A stretch of 32,619 nt of DNA from DASSHC01 sp035693105 (GTDB lineage Bacteria; Chloroflexota; Chloroflexia; Thermomicrobiales; Thermomicrobiaceae): NCBI GenBank assembly GCA_035693105.1, contig DASSHC010000383.1, positions 1-32,619 of the forward strand. The letters run 5' to 3'. Positions 1 through 8,857 of the stretch are shown here, in pieces. The notes beneath the pieces were generated by a model. The model was not told where the DNA came from. It was given only the letters and a program-made list of their open reading frames with translations, and made no database searches. Each line of letters begins with the position of its first letter. The stretch's first letter is position 1. Position numbers and translations under genes: made by a program.

Positions 1-87
1 GCCGGGCCGGCCTTCAAGCAGGTGATGCAGCAGTTGTTCCTGCTGCGCGGTATCCCGCCGACCGGCGACACCAGCACTGGTCCGTAG
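1..87 (+). CDS. C-terminal end of a penicillin-binding protein (FtsI/SpoVD type), partial
   Basis: Frame 1 is open from the window edge to a TAG at 85-87 and encodes 28 residues. The piece has PAFKQVMQQ followed by LRGIPP. This resembles the end of class B penicillin-binding transpeptidases, where a P-x-F-K helix is followed by an I-P-P segment after the last beta strand. FtsI normally sits just before murE/murF in the division and cell wall cluster, so the position fits. The gene would encode the septal peptidoglycan transpeptidase that works with FtsW. The active-site motifs lie outside the window, so the call rests on a short tail and on context. Confidence 0.6.
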   Translation, partial: AGPAFKQVMQQLFLLRGIPPTGDTSTGP

Positions 88-113
88 GGACACTAATGAG
101 GGAAGAGGGAGTC

Positions 114-1616
114 ATGGTTTCGAAGCTCGCGCCCACACCACGCGACGACGGCTCGCGGCCGGCCGTCGCGACGGGGCGCCCCGGCGAGGGCCGGGGAGGA
201 GGCGGCAGCGGCCTGATCGGACTGGCCCAGGTGCTGGAGGGAACCGCTGGGCGCCTGCAGGGCAGCGCGCCGGGCGATCTCGCCTTCCGGCGCGTCTGGC
301 ACGATTCGCGGCAGGTCGGGCCCGGCGATCTCTTCGTGGCGCTCAAGGGCGAGAGCCTCGACGGCCACGACTTCGTAGCGCAGGCCTTCGCCAACGGGGC
401 CAGCGCGGCCCTGGTCGACCGCGCCCACCGCGACGCGCTGGCCCCCCTGGGCCGGCCGCTGATCGTGGTGCGCGACACGCTGGCCGCGCTGCACGACCTG
501 GCGACTTACTGGCGCGGGCTCTACTCCCCGACCGTCATCGGCATCACGGGCAGCATCGGCAAGTCGAGCACCAAGGAGGTCGTCGCGGCGGTGGCCGCGC
601 GGCGCTACCGCACGGTGCGCAACCGCGGCAGCTTCAACAACGAGGTGGGGCTGCCGCTGACGCTGCTAGATATTCGCCCCGACACCGAGGTGGCGGTGCT
701 GGAGATGGGTGGCGCCTATGCCTTCGGCGAGATCGCCGAGTTGTGCGTCATGGCGCGGCCACGCATCGGCATCGTGACCAACGTCTCGCACTCTCACCTC
801 TCGCGCATGGGCTCGCTGGAGGCCATCGCGCGCACCAAAGTGGAGCTGCCCGCCGCGCTGCCGGAAGAGGGAGTCGCGATCCTCAATGGCGACGATCCCC
901 GGGTGCGTGCCATGGCGCAGGCCTGCCGCGGTCGCGTGGTCTTCTACGGCCTGTCGGACGACTGCGACGTACGCGCGCTCGACGTGCAGGGGCACGGGCT
1001 GAACGGCATCTCCTTCCGCCTGGTGCTCGATGGCCGGGTGGAGCACGTCAAGCTGCCGCTGCTCGGACGCCACAGCGTGCACACCGCGCTGGCCGGGATC
1101 GCGGCCGGATCGGTCCTCGGGCTGACCATCGACGAGATCCTGCCCGGCTTCGATGACCCCGCCATCCAGCTCCGGCTCTACACGCTCCCCGGAGTGGGCG
1201 GCGCGCTGGTCATCGACGACAGCTACAACGCCAACCCGACCTCCAGCCTGGCGGCGCTCAACCTGCTCGAGGAGCTGGACGCGAAGCGACGCGTCGGGGT
1301 CCTCGCCGACATGCTGGAGCTGGGCGACTACGAGGCCGAGGCGCACCGCCTGGTGGGCGAGCGTGCGGCGGTGGTGCTCGACGAGCTTTTGACCTACGGC
1401 GAGCGCGCCCGGATGCTGGCGCGGGCGGCGGTCGCGGGCGGCCTGCCCGCCGCGCACGTCCGCTCCTTCGACGGCAAGCCGGCGCTGGTGGATGCCCTGC
1501 GCGAGATGCTGCGTCCGGGCGACGTGGTGCTAGTCAAGGGCTCGCGCGGCATGAAGATGGAGACCGTGGTCGAGGCCATCCGCGCACGAAATAGGCAAGG
1601 GCGGGGACAGTCGTGA
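114..1616 (+). CDS. murF: UDP-N-acetylmuramoyl-tripeptide--D-alanyl-D-alanine ligase (MurF)
   Basis: MurF adds the D-Ala-D-Ala dipeptide to UDP-MurNAc-tripeptide in the cytoplasm, using ATP. The 500-residue product has an N-terminal Mur ligase domain (HDSRQVGPGDLFVAL), an ATP-binding loop GITGSIGKSSTK at about 143-154, the asparagine-rich segment RNRGSFNNEVG, and the C-terminal motif DDSYNANP at about 368-375 that marks MurF. The loop reads GKSS where many Mur ligases have GKTT or GKTS. Start: the ATG at 114 is preceded by GGGAAGAGGGAG, a good ribosome site. The in-frame ATG at 96 has only a weak one and would add six residues. The first 35 or so residues are Gly/Arg-rich and probably disordered. 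The stop overlaps mraY by four bases, implying coupled translation. Confidence 0.95.
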   Translation: MVSKLAPTPRDDGSRPAVATGRPGEGRGGGGSGLIGLAQVLEGTAGRLQGSAPGDLAFRRVWHDSRQVGPGDLFVALKGESLDGHDFVAQAFANGASAALVDRAHRDALAPLGRPLIVVRDTLAALHDLATYWRGLYSPTVIGITGSIGKSSTKEVVAAVAARRYRTVRNRGSFNNEVGLPLTLLDIRPDTEVAVLEMGGAYAFGEIAELCVMARPRIGIVTNVSHSHLSRMGSLEAIARTKVELPAALPEEGVAILNGDDPRVRAMAQACRGRVVFYGLSDDCDVRALDVQGHGLNGISFRLVLDGRVEHVKLPLLGRHSVHTALAGIAAGSVLGLTIDEILPGFDDPAIQLRLYTLPGVGGALVIDDSYNANPTSSLAALNLLEELDAKRRVGVLADMLELGDYEAEAHRLVGERAAVVLDELLTYGERARMLARAAVAGGLPAAHVRSFDGKPALVDALREMLRPGDVVLVKGSRGMKMETVVEAIRARNRQGRGQS

Positions 1617-2650
1617 TCCTGGCGGATCTGGCCATCATCGTTGGCCACTCGCTGGCGCGCGGCGGTATCCTGCCGCGCGAGCCCGGCCACAACCTGGCGC
1701 TCTCGCTCGGCCTCTCGGCGGTGGCCTTCGCGGCCACGGTGACGGTAGGACGCCCCTATATCACCTATTTGCGCGAGCACGGCATCGGCAAGCAGATCCG
1801 CATCGAAGAGCCGGAGGGCCACTCGCTCAAGATGGGCACGCCCACCATGGGCGGCATCATGTTCACCAGCGTCGTAGTCTTGCTGACCATCGTCTTCAAT
1901 CTGGTCGGCCGGCTCTCGATGCTCCTGCCGCTCGGGGTGCTGATCGGCACGGCGGTCCTCGGCGGCATCGACGACCGCTTGAACCTGGTCGGCGGCAAGT
2001 CGACCGGCATGACCGCCCGCTTCAAGATGGCCTGGCTGCTGCTCTTCGCCACCATCACCGCCTTCATCCTCTACTTCCCGCTGCACCTGCGCAGCGTCTA
2101 TATCCCGCTGCTCGGCAAATACGATATTGGACTGATCTATATCCCGATCGCGATCTTTGTCATCTCGGGTTCGGCCAACGCCGTCAATCTGACCGACGGC
2201 CTCGATACCCTGGCTGGCGGCACGGCGGCGGTGGCCTTCGTGGCCTACGGCATCATCGCCTTCTTGCAGGGGCAGATTCAGGTCGTGACCTTCTGCTTCA
2301 CCATGGCCGGGGCGCTGCTCGGCTTCCTCTGGTACAACGCCCACCCGGCGCAGGTCTTCATGGGGGACACCGGCTCTCTGGCGGTCGGCGCCTCGCTGGC
2401 CACCGCCGCGTTCATGACCGGCCAGTGGTTGCTCTTGCCCGTGGTCGGCGTCGTCTTCATGGCCGAGACCCTCTCGGTCATGATCCAGGTGGCCTATTTC
2501 AAGCGGACCGGCGGCAAGCGCGTCTTCCGCATGACCCCACTGCACCTGCATTTCGAACTGCTGGGCTGGTCGGAGACGCAGATTACGTTGCGCTTCTGGC
2601 TGGTCGGGATGCTGGCCGGGCTGATCGGCGTGGCGCTCGCTCTGCTCTAG
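1613..2650 (+). CDS. mraY: Phospho-N-acetylmuramoyl-pentapeptide transferase (MraY)
   Basis: MraY is the integral membrane enzyme that transfers phospho-MurNAc-pentapeptide to undecaprenyl phosphate, making lipid I. The 345-residue, strongly hydrophobic product has the family signatures in order: MGTPTMGGIMF, the Asp pair in GGIDDRLNL (about 120-121), NAVNLTDGLDTLAGG (about 190-204), FMGDTGSLAVG (about 250-260) and the C-terminal RMTPLHLHFE (306-315). In most MraY proteins the last motif carries three consecutive histidines. Here it is H311-L312-H313, so the middle one is leucine. The start is a GTG inside the GTGA overlap with murF. No better in-frame start is visible before the first membrane segment. 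Confidence 0.96.
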   Translation: MILADLAIIVGHSLARGGILPREPGHNLALSLGLSAVAFAATVTVGRPYITYLREHGIGKQIRIEEPEGHSLKMGTPTMGGIMFTSVVVLLTIVFNLVGRLSMLLPLGVLIGTAVLGGIDDRLNLVGGKSTGMTARFKMAWLLLFATITAFILYFPLHLRSVYIPLLGKYDIGLIYIPIAIFVISGSANAVNLTDGLDTLAGGTAAVAFVAYGIIAFLQGQIQVVTFCFTMAGALLGFLWYNAHPAQVFMGDTGSLAVGASLATAAFMTGQWLLLPVVGVVFMAETLSVMIQVAYFKRTGGKRVFRMTPLHLHFELLGWSETQITLRFWLVGMLAGLIGVALALL

Positions 2651-2662
2651 GGGGATTGATTG

Positions 2663-4069
2663 ATGGCAAGGGCAAGCTGGCTGGCCGGGCGACGCGCGCT
2701 GGTGATGGGCCTGGGGACGCACGACGGCGGCCTGGGCGTGGCGCGCTACCTGGCGCACAGCGGCGCCGAGGTGACCGTCACCGATCTGCGCGGCCCGGAG
2801 GCGCTGGCTTCGGCGCTGGAGGCGCTCAGCGGCTTGCCGCTGCGCTTCACCCTGGGCGAGCACCGCGCCGCGGACTTCGAGCGTGCCGAGATCGTGGTGC
2901 GCAACCCGGCCGTGCCGCTCGACTCTCCCTGGCTGGCGCTGGCGCGCGCGCACGGCGCCAGCATCGAGATGGAGATGAGCCTCTTCTTCCGTGTCTGCCC
3001 GGCGCCGATCGTCGGCATCACCGGCACCAAGGGGAAGACGACGACCGCCACGCTCTGCGCCGGGATCTTGCGCCAGTGGCGCCCCGATACCGTGCTGGCG
3101 GGCAACATGGGCAAGAGCGCGCTCGATACCCTGGAGCGCATCACCCCCGAGACGCCGGTGGTGCTGGAGCTGTCGAGCTGGCAGCTCGAAGGGCTGGTCG
3201 AGCCGGGCCTCAGCCCCCAGATCGCCGTCTTCACCAACTTCAGCGAGGATCACCTCAACCGCTACCGCTCGATGGCCGAATACTTGAATGCCAAGCTGCA
3301 GATCGCCCGCTGCCAGGGGCCGGACGACTTCTTCGTGGTCAACCGCGACGACCCGGCGATCTGGGGCGCGCGTGGGGTGACGCGGGGCCATGTCGTACCC
3401 TTCGGCGTCGACGACGGCGAGGCGAGCGGCGCGTTCCTGAGCGGCGAGCGGCTGCTCTGGCGCCGACAGGGCGAAGAGGCCGAGATCTGCCGCGCCGGGG
3501 AGCTGACGCTGCCCGGCGCGCACAACGCCCGCAACGCGCTGGCGGCGGCCGCCGCGGCGCTCCTGCGCGGCGCCGCCGTCGAGGATGCCCGGCGGGGCCT
3601 GACCGGCGCGGCGCCGGTGCCGCACCGGCAGGAGCGGGTAGCCGAGGTCGATGGCGTGCTCTACGTCAACGACACCGCCGCCACCACCCCGGCCGCGGTC
3701 TTCGCCGCGCTCGACACCTTCCGAGGGCGCCCGCTGGTGGTGATCGCGGGCGGGTCCGACAAGCAGGTGCCGCTGGAGGAACTGGCGCGGCGCCTGGCGG
3801 CCGAGGCGGCGGCGGTGGTGCTGCTGCAGGGCGCGGCCACGCCCGAATTGGCGGCGCGACTGGACGCCGCGGGGACCACCGTGCTCGGGCCGTTCGACTC
3901 GATGCCGCGGGCGGTCGGGACCGCCGCCGGGCTGGCGCGGCCGGGCGAGATCGTGCTCCTTTCGCCCGGCTGCGCCAGCTTCGGCATGTTCCGCGACGAG
4001 TTCCACCGCGGCGAGGCGTTCCGCGAGGCGGTGGGCGCGCTGAGCCCGCGCGGGGAGCCGGTGCGATGA
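2663..4069 (+). CDS. murD: UDP-N-acetylmuramoylalanine--D-glutamate ligase (MurD)
   Basis: MurD adds D-glutamate to UDP-MurNAc-L-Ala in the cytoplasm with ATP. The 468-residue product has an N-terminal Rossmann-like domain (ALVMGLGTHDGGLGVARYL), the ATP loop GITGTKGKTTT at about 118-128, the segment VLELSSWQLEG typical of MurD, FTNFSEDHLNRY, and the C-terminal VNDTAATTPAA and GGSDKQVPLEEL. Length is normal for the family. The frame can also open with a TTG at 2660, but the ATG at 2663 is the natural start, 12 bases after mraY and preceded by a GGGG stretch. The end overlaps ftsW in an ATGA. Confidence 0.95.
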   Translation: MARASWLAGRRALVMGLGTHDGGLGVARYLAHSGAEVTVTDLRGPEALASALEALSGLPLRFTLGEHRAADFERAEIVVRNPAVPLDSPWLALARAHGASIEMEMSLFFRVCPAPIVGITGTKGKTTTATLCAGILRQWRPDTVLAGNMGKSALDTLERITPETPVVLELSSWQLEGLVEPGLSPQIAVFTNFSEDHLNRYRSMAEYLNAKLQIARCQGPDDFFVVNRDDPAIWGARGVTRGHVVPFGVDDGEASGAFLSGERLLWRRQGEEAEICRAGELTLPGAHNARNALAAAAAALLRGAAVEDARRGLTGAAPVPHRQERVAEVDGVLYVNDTAATTPAAVFAALDTFRGRPLVVIAGGSDKQVPLEELARRLAAEAAAVVLLQGAATPELAARLDAAGTTVLGPFDSMPRAVGTAAGLARPGEIVLLSPGCASFGMFRDEFHRGEAFREAVGALSPRGEPVR

Positions 4070-5409
4070 GGGGAGCGGCGCGGAACCTGCTGGCCGAGCT
4101 GCGCGGCCCGAACCCCCGGCACGAGCCGGATTACTGGCTGCTGGCCACCGTGCTGACGCTGGTGATGTTCGGCACGGTGATGGTCTTCAGTGCCAGCTTC
4201 GCCATCGGCGTGCAGCAGGCCAACGGCGACGGCTACTACTACCTGAAACGGCAGGTGGTCTGGGCCAGCATCGGCCTCCTCGGGCTGCTGGTCGCCTCCC
4301 AGATCGACTTCCACTTCTGGCGCCGTTTCTCGGTGCTCGGCATGGTGGTGATCGCCATCCTGCTAGCGGCGGTCGTCTTCGTGCCGGGTCTGGGCAGCGG
4401 GGGCGAGACCTGGGGCGCCAACCGCTGGATCCCGCTCGGCCCGCTCGCCTTTCAGCCGAGCGAGGTCGCCAAGCTGGCGCTGGTGATCTACCTGGCCGAC
4501 TGGCTGGGGCAGAAGGGCGACCGCATTCGCCAGGTGACCTACGGGCTGATCCCCTTCGGGCTGATGCTCGGCGTGATCATCCTGCTCGTCATGAAGGAGC
4601 CCGACCTCGGCACGTCGACGCTGCTGGCCGCCATCGGCATCAGCGTCTTCCTGGTGGCCGGCGCGAGCCTGATCCAGTTCGGCGCGCTGATCAGCGCCGG
4701 GCTGGCGGTTTTCATGGCGCTAGCGCTGAGCGCCTCCTACCGCCGGGCGCGCATCCTGATCTTCCTGCATCCCGACGCCGACCCGCGCAACCTCGGCTGG
4801 CAGCTCGGGCAGGCACGGCTCGGACTGGGAAGCGGGGGCATCTTCGGGCTGGGCCTGGGCGCCAGCCGGCAGAAGTTCTCCTGGCTGCCGGAGGCGCATA
4901 CCGACGCCATCTTCGCCGTGATCGGCGAGGAGCTGGGGCTGGTCGGCTGCGTCTTCGTGCTTCTCCTCTTCGCGGCGCTCGCCTGGCGCGGCTACCGCAT
5001 CGCGATCAAGGCGCCCGATACGTTCGGCACCCTGATCGGCGTCGGCATCGTGACCTGGATGATCTTCCAGGCCGCGATCAACATCGGCGGGATCACCCTG
5101 ACCATCCCCTTCACCGGCATCCCGCTGCCGTTCATCAGCTACGGCGGCACCTCGCTGGCCGTCTCGTTGACCGCCATCGGGATCCTGCTCAACATCTCGC
5201 GACAGACGGTCGATCGGCCGCAGCCGGCACCCGAGCCGGCCGCGGCGCCGGTGCATCACCGCAGCGTGCGCGCGGCCACGGCGCGCCGCGTCGAGCCCCG
5301 GCCGGTCTCGCGGCGCGCGCCGGCAGCGGCGCGTGATCCCGTGCGCACGGTCGACGGCCGGGCGCAGAGTCGTGGCGGCTCCTTCGGCCGCAGCCGGCGG
5401 AGGCGCTGA
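4066..5409 (+). CDS. ftsW: Septal peptidoglycan glycosyltransferase FtsW (SEDS family)
   Basis: FtsW is a polytopic SEDS protein that polymerises lipid II at the division site, paired with a class B penicillin-binding protein. The 447-residue product shows about ten hydrophobic segments and the family signatures VMVFSASFA, KRQVVWASIGL, NRWIPLGPLAFQPSEVAKL, KEPDLGTS, AHTDAIFAVIGEELG and the final ISYGGTS. After the last membrane helix (LTAIGILLNIS) comes a tail of about 65 residues rich in Pro, Ala and Arg, ending in SRRRR. This is predicted to be a disordered, basic cytoplasmic tail. RodA is the main alternative; the position between murD and murC favours FtsW. The start is in an ATGA overlap with murD. 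Confidence 0.93.
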   Translation: MRGAARNLLAELRGPNPRHEPDYWLLATVLTLVMFGTVMVFSASFAIGVQQANGDGYYYLKRQVVWASIGLLGLLVASQIDFHFWRRFSVLGMVVIAILLAAVVFVPGLGSGGETWGANRWIPLGPLAFQPSEVAKLALVIYLADWLGQKGDRIRQVTYGLIPFGLMLGVIILLVMKEPDLGTSTLLAAIGISVFLVAGASLIQFGALISAGLAVFMALALSASYRRARILIFLHPDADPRNLGWQLGQARLGLGSGGIFGLGLGASRQKFSWLPEAHTDAIFAVIGEELGLVGCVFVLLLFAALAWRGYRIAIKAPDTFGTLIGVGIVTWMIFQAAINIGGITLTIPFTGIPLPFISYGGTSLAVSLTAIGILLNISRQTVDRPQPAPEPAAAPVHHRSVRAATARRVEPRPVSRRAPAAARDPVRTVDGRAQSRGGSFGRSRRRR

Positions 5410-6809
5410 TGACGACACCGGACGAATTCCCGGTACCGCTCCCGACGCCGCCGGCCACGATCCACTTCGTGGGGATCGGCGGCATCGGCATGAGCGGACT
5501 GGCGCGTATGCTGGCCGGCAGCGGCTACACCGTCACCGGCTCCGACGCGCTCGATTCGCCGCTGGTACAACAGCTCCGCGCCGAGGGGCTCGCGGTCTCC
5601 GTTGGTCACGATCGGGCCAACCTCGGCACGCCCGCTCTGGTCATCACCACGCGCGCGGCCGCGCGGCCGGACAACCCCGAGCTGCTGCTGGCCCAGGAAC
5701 TGGGCATCCCGGTCGTCAAGCGCGGCGCGGTGCTCGGGCTCCTCTGCGACGAGCGCGATTGCATCGCGGTGGCCGGCACGCACGGCAAGTCGACCACCTG
5801 CGGCATGCTGGCGCTGGGGCTGGAGCGGGCCGGCGAGTCGCCCTCATTCGCGGTCGGCGCGGTCGTCAGCCAGCTCGGCAGCAACGCGCGGCTGGGCGCG
5901 GGACGCGTCTTCGTGGCCGAGGCGGACGAATTCGACTACAGCTTCCTCTGGCTGCGTCCGGCGGTGGCGGTGATCAACAGCATCGAGTGGGACCACCCCG
6001 ACATCTTCCCCCGCTTCGAGGACGTCGAGGACGCCTTCGACCGCTTCACCCAGCGCATCCGGCCGGGCGGCACGCTGGTTATCGGCGCCGACGACCCCGG
6101 CTGCCGCGCGCTGCTCTCGCGGCGGCCCTGGCCGGCGGGGACGCGCGTCGTCACCTTTGGCCTGAGCGAGCACGCCGACTGGCGCATCGAGCGCGTGGCC
6201 GGGCGCGACCACTTCCACGGGCCGGGCGGCACGCTGCGGCTGCGCCTGGCGGTGCCCGGCATCCACAACCGGCGCAACGCGGCGGCGGCGCTGGCGGCAG
6301 CGGCGGCGCTGGGGATCGCGCCGGCACGTCTGGCGCCGGGGTTGGAGGAGTTCAGTGGGGTCGGGCGGCGCTTTGAGCGGCGCGGGGAGGCCAATGGGGT
6401 CACCGTGATCGACGACTACGCCCACCACCCGACCGAGATCCGCGTCAACATCACGGCGGCGCGCGAGCGCTACCCGGCGGCGCGCGTTGTGGCACTCTTT
6501 CAGCCGCACACCTTCAGCCGCACGCGCCTGCTCCTCGACGAGTTCGCCCAGGCGCTGTCGCTGGCCGACGAGGTAGTGCTGGCGCCGATCTACGCGGCGC
6601 GCGAGCAGGACGACCTGGGGGTCAGCTCGGCCGACATCGCCGCGCGCATCAATGGTCCGTGCGTGGCGCTGGCCGAGTCGGTGGAAGAGGCAGGGCGGTT
6701 GAGCGCCGAGCGGGCGCGGCCGGGGGACGTGCTGCTGGTGCTGGGAGCGGGCGACATCCCGCGCGCCGGCGAGATCGCGCTTGAGCTGCTTGCCACGAAG
6801 GGATCATGA
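5409..6809 (+). CDS. murC: UDP-N-acetylmuramate--L-alanine ligase (MurC)
   Basis: MurC adds the first amino acid, L-alanine, to UDP-MurNAc with ATP. The 466-residue product has the N-terminal MurC signature HFVGIGGIGMSGLARML (about 18-34), the ATP loop AVAGTHGKSTT at about 120-130, ADEFDYSFLWL, NSIEWDHPDIF, and the C-terminal VIDDYAHHPTEI at about 334-345 with FQPHTFSRTR. The ATG shares one base with the ftsW stop (TGATG), so translation is probably coupled. murG usually lies between ftsW and murC; here there is no room for it. Confidence 0.96.
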   Translation: MTTPDEFPVPLPTPPATIHFVGIGGIGMSGLARMLAGSGYTVTGSDALDSPLVQQLRAEGLAVSVGHDRANLGTPALVITTRAAARPDNPELLLAQELGIPVVKRGAVLGLLCDERDCIAVAGTHGKSTTCGMLALGLERAGESPSFAVGAVVSQLGSNARLGAGRVFVAEADEFDYSFLWLRPAVAVINSIEWDHPDIFPRFEDVEDAFDRFTQRIRPGGTLVIGADDPGCRALLSRRPWPAGTRVVTFGLSEHADWRIERVAGRDHFHGPGGTLRLRLAVPGIHNRRNAAAALAAAAALGIAPARLAPGLEEFSGVGRRFERRGEANGVTVIDDYAHHPTEIRVNITAARERYPAARVVALFQPHTFSRTRLLLDEFAQALSLADEVVLAPIYAAREQDDLGVSSADIAARINGPCVALAESVEEAGRLSAERARPGDVLLVLGAGDIPRAGEIALELLATKGS

Positions 6810-7750
6810 TGCCTGAGACGATCGCGCTGGCGACGCCGGCTGGAACGCTGAAGCTCCGTCGCGCCCAGCCGCTCTCGCTCCACACCACCTTCCGCATCGG
6901 CGGGCCGGCCGAGGTGCTGGTGCGCGTGGCCAACGCCGACGAGGCGCTGGCGGCGCTGGCGTGGGCCGAGCGCGAGGGGCTGCCGGTGACGGCCATCGGC
7001 GGCGGCAGCAACCTGCTGGTCGGCGACGGCGGCGTGCGCGGATTAGTGCTGCTGGTGCGCGCGCCGGGCAAAGACGTCGCCGGCAGCTACCGCGTCGAGG
7101 AGCTGGGCGAGGGGGTGCGCCTGACCGTCCCGGCGCAGGCGCCGATCTCCTGGCTGGGGCATCTGAGCGCCCGCCACGGCTGGCAGGGGATGGACTGGGC
7201 GGCCGGGCTGCCGGGCGTAGTCGGCGGCGCGGTGGTCAACAACGCCGGGGCGCACGGCGGCGAGACCCAGGACCACCTGGAGTCGATCGAGGTGCTCGAC
7301 CAGGCGCGCGGGGTGGTCGAGACCTGGCCGCGCGAGCGGCTGGAGCCGGCCTATCGCCACACGGTGCTCAAGGCGGCGCCGCGCCCGCGTCGCTGGCTGG
7401 TGCTGGGCGCGACCTTCCGGCTGCCCCACGGCGACGCGGCGGAGCTGACGGCGCGCGCCGAGGAGCACGCGCGCTGGCGGCGCCGGGCCCAGCCGACCGG
7501 CGCCTGCGCCGGCTCGGTCTTCACCAACCCCGAGGGCACCTACGCCGGCTACCTGATCGACCAGGCGGGCCTCAAGGGGCGTCAGGTGGGCGGCGTCAAA
7601 GTCTCGGAGCTGCACGGCAACTTTCTGGTCAACACCGGCCGGGGGACGGCGGCCGAGGTGCGCGAGCTGATCGCGCAGGTGCAGGCGGAGGTGCGGCGGC
7701 AGTTCGGCATTGCCCTGGTGCCCGAGATCGAGCAGATTGGAGACGAATGA
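6806..7750 (+). CDS. murB: UDP-N-acetylenolpyruvoylglucosamine reductase (MurB)
   Basis: MurB reduces the enolpyruvyl group to the lactyl ether of MurNAc using FAD and NADPH. The 314-residue product has the FAD-binding segment AIGGGSNLLVGDGGVRGLVL, GLPGVVGGAVVNNAGAHGGE, the catalytic serine region CAGSVFTNPEG, AGLKGRQVGG with KVSELHGNFLVN, and a C-terminal VPEIEQIG carrying the conserved glutamate. The layout looks like the shorter type II MurB enzymes. Two ATGs in tandem (6806 and 6809) can start it. The first overlaps the murC stop as ATGA. Confidence 0.95.
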   Translation: MMPETIALATPAGTLKLRRAQPLSLHTTFRIGGPAEVLVRVANADEALAALAWAEREGLPVTAIGGGSNLLVGDGGVRGLVLLVRAPGKDVAGSYRVEELGEGVRLTVPAQAPISWLGHLSARHGWQGMDWAAGLPGVVGGAVVNNAGAHGGETQDHLESIEVLDQARGVVETWPRERLEPAYRHTVLKAAPRPRRWLVLGATFRLPHGDAAELTARAEEHARWRRRAQPTGACAGSVFTNPEGTYAGYLIDQAGLKGRQVGGVKVSELHGNFLVNTGRGTAAEVRELIAQVQAEVRRQFGIALVPEIEQIGDE

Positions 7751-7751
7751 C

Positions 7752-8855
7752 ATGCAGCGGCGACTACGCGTCGGCGTCATCTTCGGCGGCCGCTCGGGTG
7801 AGCACGATGTCTCCTTGCGCTCGGCGCAGGCGGTGATGCACGCGCTGGAGGACGGCGGCTTTACGGTCGTGCCGATCGGGGTCACGCGCGCGGGGCAGTG
7901 GCTGCGCGGTGGCGACCCGCTGGGCCAGCTGGCGGCGCAATCGCAACTGCCGCTGGCCGTGTCCGCCAACGTGGCGGCCAACGGCCACCGCGCGGTCGTA
8001 CCGGCCCGCCAGCAGCCCCTGACGCTGGAGTCGGCTCAGGAGGCGCTGGCCGGCGAGATCGACGTCCTCTTCCCGGTGCTGCACGGCCCCTACGGCGAGG
8101 ACGGCACGGTGCAGGGTTTTCTGGAGCTGGCCGACATCCCCTACGTCGGCTCGGGCGTGCTGGCGTCGTCCGTGGGGATGGACAAGGTCGTCTCACGCCA
8201 GCTCTTCGCCCAGGCGGGCCTGCCACAGGCGCGGTGGCTCTGGTTCCTGCGGCGCGACTGGCGCCGCGATCCCGAGGCGGTGGCGGCGCGGATCGAGCGC
8301 GAGCTCGGCTTCCCCTGCTTCACCAAGCCGGCCAATCTCGGCTCCAGCGTGGGCATCGCGAAGGTGCACCACGCGGGCGAGCTGGCCGAGGCGCTCGACG
8401 CCGCCGCGCACTGGGACCGCAAGATCATCGTGGAAGAGGGACTCGACGCGCGCGAGCTGGAGGTCAGCGTGCTCGGCAACGACGACCCCGTCTGCTCGGT
8501 GGCCGGTGAGATCGTCCCGGCCAACGAGTTCTACGACTACGACGCCAAGTACGTGGACGAGGATTCGCAGTTGCTGATCCCGGCGCCGATCCCGGTCGAC
8601 GTGGCCGACGAGCTGCGCGCGCTCGCGGTGCGCGCCTTCAAGACGCTCGACGGCGCCGGGCTGGCGCGCGTCGACTTCTTCTTGGAGCGATCCAGCGGCA
8701 GGCTCTATCTCAACGAGCTGAACACCATCCCCGGCTTCACCGCCACCAGCATGTACCCCCGGCTCTGGGAGGCCAGCGGGCTCGCCTTCCCGGAGCTGGT
8801 GACGCGGCTGGTCGAGCTGGCGGTCGAGCGCTACGGGGAGCACGGGCAAGCGTAG
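7752..8855 (+). CDS. ddl: D-alanine--D-alanine ligase (Ddl)
   Basis: Ddl joins two D-alanines with ATP to make the dipeptide used by MurF. The 367-residue ATP-grasp protein shows GVIFGGRSGEHDVSL at the N-terminus, VLHGPYGEDGTVQG, PYVGSGVLASSVGMDK, FTKPANLGSSVGI, FYDYDAKY and the C-terminal LNELNTIPGFTATSMYP metal-binding segment. The tyrosine in YDAKY is the form seen in D-Ala-D-Ala ligases. D-Ala-D-Lac enzymes usually differ there, so the wall probably ends in D-Ala-D-Ala. Start: the ATG at 7752 has a GGAG at 7739-7742. Reading further upstream would run into murB. Confidence 0.95.
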   Translation: MQRRLRVGVIFGGRSGEHDVSLRSAQAVMHALEDGGFTVVPIGVTRAGQWLRGGDPLGQLAAQSQLPLAVSANVAANGHRAVVPARQQPLTLESAQEALAGEIDVLFPVLHGPYGEDGTVQGFLELADIPYVGSGVLASSVGMDKVVSRQLFAQAGLPQARWLWFLRRDWRRDPEAVAARIERELGFPCFTKPANLGSSVGIAKVHHAGELAEALDAAAHWDRKIIVEEGLDARELEVSVLGNDDPVCSVAGEIVPANEFYDYDAKYVDEDSQLLIPAPIPVDVADELRALAVRAFKTLDGAGLARVDFFLERSSGRLYLNELNTIPGFTATSMYPRLWEASGLAFPELVTRLVELAVERYGEHGQA

Positions 8856-8857
8856 GG

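Noticed and set aside
1394..4006. Very long open frame antisense to murF, mraY and murD
   Set aside because: It is Gln/Arg/His-rich translation typical of a high-GC shadow frame; the sense strand carries conserved Mur enzymes.
2425..4065. Upstream open part of the ftsW frame
   Set aside because: It lies under murD in another frame and has arginine-rich composition; FtsW begins at 4066.
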